DNA of 64,000 bases, taken from the NCBI RefSeq assembly GCF_000745835.1, contig NZ_JQKB01000021.1, forward strand, positions 1-64,000. The letters are read 5' to 3'. The stretch is from Belnapia moabensis DSM 16746. GTDB taxonomy: Bacteria > Pseudomonadota > Alphaproteobacteria > Acetobacterales > Acetobacteraceae. The notes under the pieces are model-generated. The model ran no database searches. It had not been told where the DNA came from and saw only the letters and a list, made by a program, of their open reading frames with translations. The translations under genes and the position numbers were made by a program. Below are positions 60,605 to 64,000 of the stretch, piece by piece. Every line of letters starts with the position of its first letter. Position 1 is the stretch's first letter.

Positions 60605-61546
60605 TTGGCCGGCGCCCTCCGCGAGTCATTCCTCGAGATGCTGGCGGCCGAGCGAGGCGCCGCCCGCAACACCCTGGCCGCCTACGCGGCCGATCTCGAG
60701 GATTTCGCCGCCTTCTGCGCCCGCCTCGGCCTGGCGCCCGAGGCGGCGGGGCCAGAGCCGCTCAGCGACTATCTCCGTTCGCTGGCCGATCTCGGCCTGA
60801 AGCCGCGGACAGCGGCGCGGCGCCTCTCCGCGCTCCGCCAGTTCTACCGGTTCCTCGCCCGCGAGGGCATCCGGCCCGACGACCCGACCGAGCTGCTGGA
60901 CGGCCCCCGCCCGACGCCGTCCCTGCCCAAGCCCCTCGCCGAGGAGGAAGTCACGGCCCTGCTCGCCGGCGCCGCCACCCTGCCGAAGGGCCGCGGCCCA
61001 CTGGCCGTCGCCGCGATCGAGCTGCTCTACGGCGCCGGGCTGCGCGCCACCGAGCTGGTCACGCTCCCCGCATCGGCGCTGCGCGCCGACCAGCCGATGA
61101 TCGCGCTGCGCGGCAAGGGTGGGCGGGAGCGGCTGGTGCCCATCTCCCCCCGCGCCCGCGAAGCCGCCGCCGAGGCCCGCGCCGGGGAGGAGGATGCGCC
61201 CCCTGGCGACCGCCGCCGCCGCTGGCTCTTCCCCTCGCGCGGCGCGGCCGGGCACATGACCCGTCAGGGCCTCGGCCTGCTGCTGAAGGAGGCGGCGCTG
61301 GCGGCCGGCATCGCGCCGGAACGCGTCTCCCCGCATGTCCTGCGGCATTCCTTCGCCAGCCACCTTCTGGCCCGCGGCGCGGATCTGCGCAGCCTGCAGA
61401 TCCTGCTCGGCCATGCCGACATCGCCACCACCCAGATCTACACCAAGGTGATGGAGGAGCGGCTGCGGGCGCTGGTCGAGGCGCACCACCCGCTGGCGGA
61501 GGCCGATCCGCCGCCCCCGCTTCCGCGCTCGCAGCTTTTCGGCTAA
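60605..61546 (+). CDS. xerD: Site-specific tyrosine recombinase XerD
   Basis: 313 residues if translation starts at TTG 60605 (LAGALRESFLEMLAAERGAA); this puts the N-terminal SAM-like domain at the usual distance, while the first ATG (60638) would truncate it. Catalytic residues are Arg in LYGAGLRATELVTLP, Lys in LRGKGGRERLVPIS, His/Arg in SPHVLRHSFASHLLARGADL, His in QILLGHADIATTQIYT and Tyr in the IYTKV end. It resolves chromosome dimers at dif with XerC. XerC and XerD are hard to separate by eye; the name rests on the family's neighbours aroK/aroB/accA. Confidence 0.88.
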   Translation: MAGALRESFLEMLAAERGAARNTLAAYAADLEDFAAFCARLGLAPEAAGPEPLSDYLRSLADLGLKPRTAARRLSALRQFYRFLAREGIRPDDPTELLDGPRPTPSLPKPLAEEEVTALLAGAATLPKGRGPLAVAAIELLYGAGLRATELVTLPASALRADQPMIALRGKGGRERLVPISPRAREAAAEARAGEEDAPPGDRRRRWLFPSRGAAGHMTRQGLGLLLKEAALAAGIAPERVSPHVLRHSFASHLLARGADLRSLQILLGHADIATTQIYTKVMEERLRALVEAHHPLAEADPPPPLPRSQLFG

Positions 61547-61557
61547 CCCCGCCCGCC

Positions 61558-62514
61558 ATGCGCCACTTCCTGGATTTCGAGAAGCCGATCGCCGAGCTGG
61601 AAGGCAAGATCGAGGAGCTGCGTCGGACCTCCGATGCCGGCGGGATCGATGTCGCCGAGGAGGTCGCGCGGATGCGCGACAAGGCGCAGGTCCTGCTGAA
61701 GACCACCTACGCCAAGCTCTCGCCCTGGCAGAAGACCCTGGTCGCCCGCCACCCCGACCGGCCGAAATGCCTCGACTACATCCGCGCCCATATCGAGGAG
61801 TGGACGCCGCTGGCCGGCGACCGCGCCTTCGCGGACGATGCGGCGGTGGTCGGCGGCCTCGGGCGCTTCCGCGGCCGCGCCGTCGCCGTGTTGGGCACGG
61901 AGAAGGGCAGCGACACCGAGAGCCGCGTGCTGCACAATTTCGGCATGGCCCGTCCGGAGGGCTACCGCAAGGCCCGCCGCATCATGGAACTCGCCAGCCG
62001 CTTCGGCCTGCCCATCCTCTCCTTCGTCGACACCGCCGGCGCCTTCCCCGGCATCGAGGCCGAGGCGCGAGGCCAGGCCGAGGCCATCGCCCGCTCCATC
62101 GAGGCGGGGCTCGAAGCACCGGTGCCCTTCGTCGCCACCATCATCGGCGAGGGCGGCTCGGGCGGCGCCATCGCGCTGGCTGCGGCCGACCGTATCCTGA
62201 TGCTGGAGCATTCGGTCTATTCGGTCATCAGCCCCGAAGGCTGCGCCAGCATCCTCTGGCGCGACGCCGCCCAGGCCTCGACCGCGGCCGAGGCGCTGAA
62301 GCTCACCGCGGAAGATCTCCGCCGCCTCAACCTTGTCGATGCCGTGGTGCCAGAGCCGATGGGCGGCGCTCATCGCGACCCGGAGGCGGCGCTCGCCGCG
62401 GTCGGCGACAAGGTCTGGGAAAGCCTGGAGCCGCTGCTGGCGCTGGACGGCGCCACGCTGCGCGCCCGCCGCCGGGAGAAATTCCTGGAGATGGGCCGCA
62501 ACAGCGTGGTTTGA
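61558..62514 (+). CDS. accA: Acetyl-CoA carboxylase carboxyltransferase subunit alpha
   Basis: 318 residues, MRHFLDFEKPIAELEGKIEE. The AccA signature is clear: SPWQKTLVARHPDRPKCLDY, FGMARPEGYRKARRIMELAS, LPILSFVDTAGAFPGIEAEA, TIIGEGGSGGAIALAAADRI and HSVYSVISPEGCASILWRDA. The subunit pairs with AccD to transfer CO2 from biotin to acetyl-CoA. It starts 12 bases after xerD in the same direction. The 3' end faces the AI-2E gene with 4 bases between stops. Confidence 0.96.
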   Translation: MRHFLDFEKPIAELEGKIEELRRTSDAGGIDVAEEVARMRDKAQVLLKTTYAKLSPWQKTLVARHPDRPKCLDYIRAHIEEWTPLAGDRAFADDAAVVGGLGRFRGRAVAVLGTEKGSDTESRVLHNFGMARPEGYRKARRIMELASRFGLPILSFVDTAGAFPGIEAEARGQAEAIARSIEAGLEAPVPFVATIIGEGGSGGAIALAAADRILMLEHSVYSVISPEGCASILWRDAAQASTAAEALKLTAEDLRRLNLVDAVVPEPMGGAHRDPEAALAAVGDKVWESLEPLLALDGATLRARRREKFLEMGRNSVV

Positions 62515-62518
62515 CGGC

Positions 62519-64000
62519 TCAGGCCGGCGCCGGCGCCACTCCGAGCGGCGGCGGCGCCTCCGGCCGGGGCGCCGGGGCGGTGAGCACCGGTGCCGGTGCC
62601 GTGCCGCTCGCCTCCACGGCCAGGTCCTGCGCCTCGGCCAGGCTCATCGCCAGTTGCAGCGGCGCCGATTCGCCTTCCGCCCGCAAAGCCTTGGCGAGCA
62701 CGCCCTGACCCTCCTCTCCACCATCCGGCGACCAGGCCAGGGCGATGGCCGGCACGCCCGGCAGACGCCGCCGCGCACGGCGCAGCAGGTAGCGAGCCGT
62801 CGCGCTGCTGCTGCCGCCTTCCAGCAGACACAGGCAGATGAGGCGCGGCGGCGCGCCCGGCACGGCACTCACCCCGCCCACCTGCACGCCGAAGCCGCGT
62901 CGCGCCAGCACCTGGGCCAGCATGCTGGCGGCCAGCGCATCGAAAGGGCCGCGACCGGGCAGGCAGAGCACCGCCCCCGGCACGTGCCATGCGGCAGGCA
63001 CAGGCTCCGGCAGGGCCTCGCCCTCGGGCGGCGGCGGGTCCTCTTCCTCCTCCAGGTCCTCGATCAGCAACTCGACGCTGCGCAGCAGGGCATCGCGCCG
63101 TTCCGGCCTGAGGGCGCCATGCACCGCATCCGCCTGGGCGAGGCGCAGCGCCGGCAGCGCCACCGCATCGAGATACTCGGCGAGGGGCTTGTCCTTCAGG
63201 CAACGCTCCGCCTGCTCGGCGAGCGCATTGGCGTCGCCTGCCAGCGCCCGCTGGTAGAAGGTCTCCTCCGGGTCGAGCGGAGGCCGGTCGCCCAGCATCA
63301 CCTCAAGGAATTCCAGCCGGTCCACATGCCGCCCGAGCACCACGAGGCAGACCGTCAGCGGCACCGCCAGCAGCAGCCCGACCGGCCCCCAGAGCCAGGT
63401 CCAGAAAGTCGCCGCCGCGATGACGGCAATCGGCGAGAGGCCGGTCGAATGGCCGAAGACCATCGGCTCGACCACCTGGCCCATCAGCATCTCGCTGATG
63501 CCGAACAGCACTGCCACCCAGATCAGCGTCGACCAGCCTGGATCGACGGCCAGCGCCAGCAGCAGCGGCCCGCTCACGGTGATGAAGACGCCGATGAAGG
63601 GCACGAAGCGCATCAGTCCGGCGACGAAGCCCCAGAGCAGGGGGTTGGGGATGCCGATGGCCCAGAGCGCGGCAGCGATGAAGGCGCCGAACAGGGCATT
63701 CATCCCGGTCTGCGCCAGGAAGAAGCGGGAGAGGCGGTAGGCCGCGTCGTCCATCGCCGCCATGGTGCGGTGCAGGTCGCGCGCGCCGGCCAGACGGATC
63801 AGCCGGTCGCGCAGGTCCTCGCGGTAGAGCAGGATGAAGATGACGAGGATGACGACGATGCCGGCCGTCGCCAGCGGCCCGAGTAGCGGCTCCGCCACGC
63901 TGCGGAGCATGTCGAAGGGCGTTGGATCGGGCGTGTGGATCTCGACCGGCATCGGCGGCCGCACCGGATCGCCCGAGACGGCCGGTGCGGGACCTTCCCG
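62519..64000 (-). CDS. AI-2E family transporter, 5' end beyond the right edge
   Basis: The frame is open from 62519 to the edge, with no stop upstream of a GTG at 63964, so the N-terminus is outside. Helices include PLATAGIVVILVIFILLYRE, NALFGAFIAAALWAIGIPNP and GFVAGLMRFVPFIGVFITVS; GLSPIAVIAAATFWTWLWGP-VG and VPLTVCLVVLGRHVDRLEFL are characteristic. The C-terminal half (about 230 onward) is a cytoplasmic extension with Pro/Ala-rich ends. Related permeases (TqsA-type name) export small metabolites or ions. The Na+/H+ or signal role is not established. Confidence 0.88.
   Translation of the reverse strand, partial: REGPAPAVSGDPVRPPMPVEIHTPDPTPFDMLRSVAEPLLGPLATAGIVVILVIFILLYREDLRDRLIRLAGARDLHRTMAAMDDAAYRLSRFFLAQTGMNALFGAFIAAALWAIGIPNPLLWGFVAGLMRFVPFIGVFITVSGPLLLALAVDPGWSTLIWVAVLFGISEMLMGQVVEPMVFGHSTGLSPIAVIAAATFWTWLWGPVGLLLAVPLTVCLVVLGRHVDRLEFLEVMLGDRPPLDPEETFYQRALAGDANALAEQAERCLKDKPLAEYLDAVALPALRLAQADAVHGALRPERRDALLRSVELLIEDLEEEEDPPPPEGEALPEPVPAAWHVPGAVLCLPGRGPFDALAASMLAQVLARRGFGVQVGGVSAVPGAPPRLICLCLLEGGSSSATARYLLRRARRRLPGVPAIALAWSPDGGEEGQGVLAKALRAEGESAPLQLAMSLAEAQDLAVEASGTAPAPVLTAPAPRPEAPPPLGVAPAPA

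Overview
The window is a high-GC stretch of an alphaproteobacterial chromosome, most likely a Rhodospirillales/Acetobacteraceae (Roseomonas-like) bacterium. Direct signs are a circularly permuted two-piece tmRNA gene with an alphaproteobacterial-style tag (ANDNSREAVALAA), an alpha-type SspB, HWE/HisKA_2-family histidine kinases, several Bug/TctC-type binding proteins, and the order aroK-aroB (fused), xerD, accA. The taxonomic call is an inference; no rRNA gene is present.

Region 1 (1-11.4 kb) is accessory. It opens with three broken IS5-family transposases, followed by a kinase in which a HigA-type antitoxin helix-turn-helix is fused to PAS domains and an HWE kinase. Next come a 105-bp MITE-like inverted-repeat element, a small charged protein behind a possible EcfG-type stress promoter, and an IS6-like transposase remnant. 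A DUF3182 / alpha-beta hydrolase / DUF2332 cluster and two more alpha/beta hydrolases complete it. Gene density is low, intergenic gaps are long, and GC looks lower than in the rest. It reads as a decayed mobile or stress-type island.

Region 2 (11.4-30 kb) is metabolic and transport. It holds metNIQ, a decayed OprB-type porin, a Bug binding protein, a PRISE-type reductase, an Lrp/AsnC regulator, a flavin monooxygenase, a fused indolepyruvate:ferredoxin oxidoreductase with an acyl-CoA dehydrogenase, and a same-strand run fumA-DUF1272-RidA-VOC-fumC-RHH that carries both classes of fumarase.

Region 3 (30-43 kb) is conserved core. sspB and the tmRNA gene lie side by side, so the tag and its ClpXP adaptor are neighbours. 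Then come thyX, apbC, hflK-hflC-degP (membrane protein quality control), serB, miaA and ilvB-ilvN-ilvC.

Region 4 (43-64 kb) holds cysK with a cupin, a Bug binding protein overlapping an enoyl-CoA hydratase, a decayed polysaccharide deacetylase, and a TRAP-type binding protein placed directly before a hybrid kinase. An ArsR-methyltransferase fusion precedes metH, and a PAS kinase with altered ATP-site residues follows. The end is the fused aroKB, a 48-aa membrane protein, xerD, accA, and an AI-2E-family permease cut by the right edge.

The most unusual items are the HigA-kinase fusion, the ssrA-sspB adjacency, the kinase with altered ATP-site residues, and a 21-bp-stem palindrome between apbC and hflK. 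No CRISPR array, rRNA or tRNA gene was found by eye.
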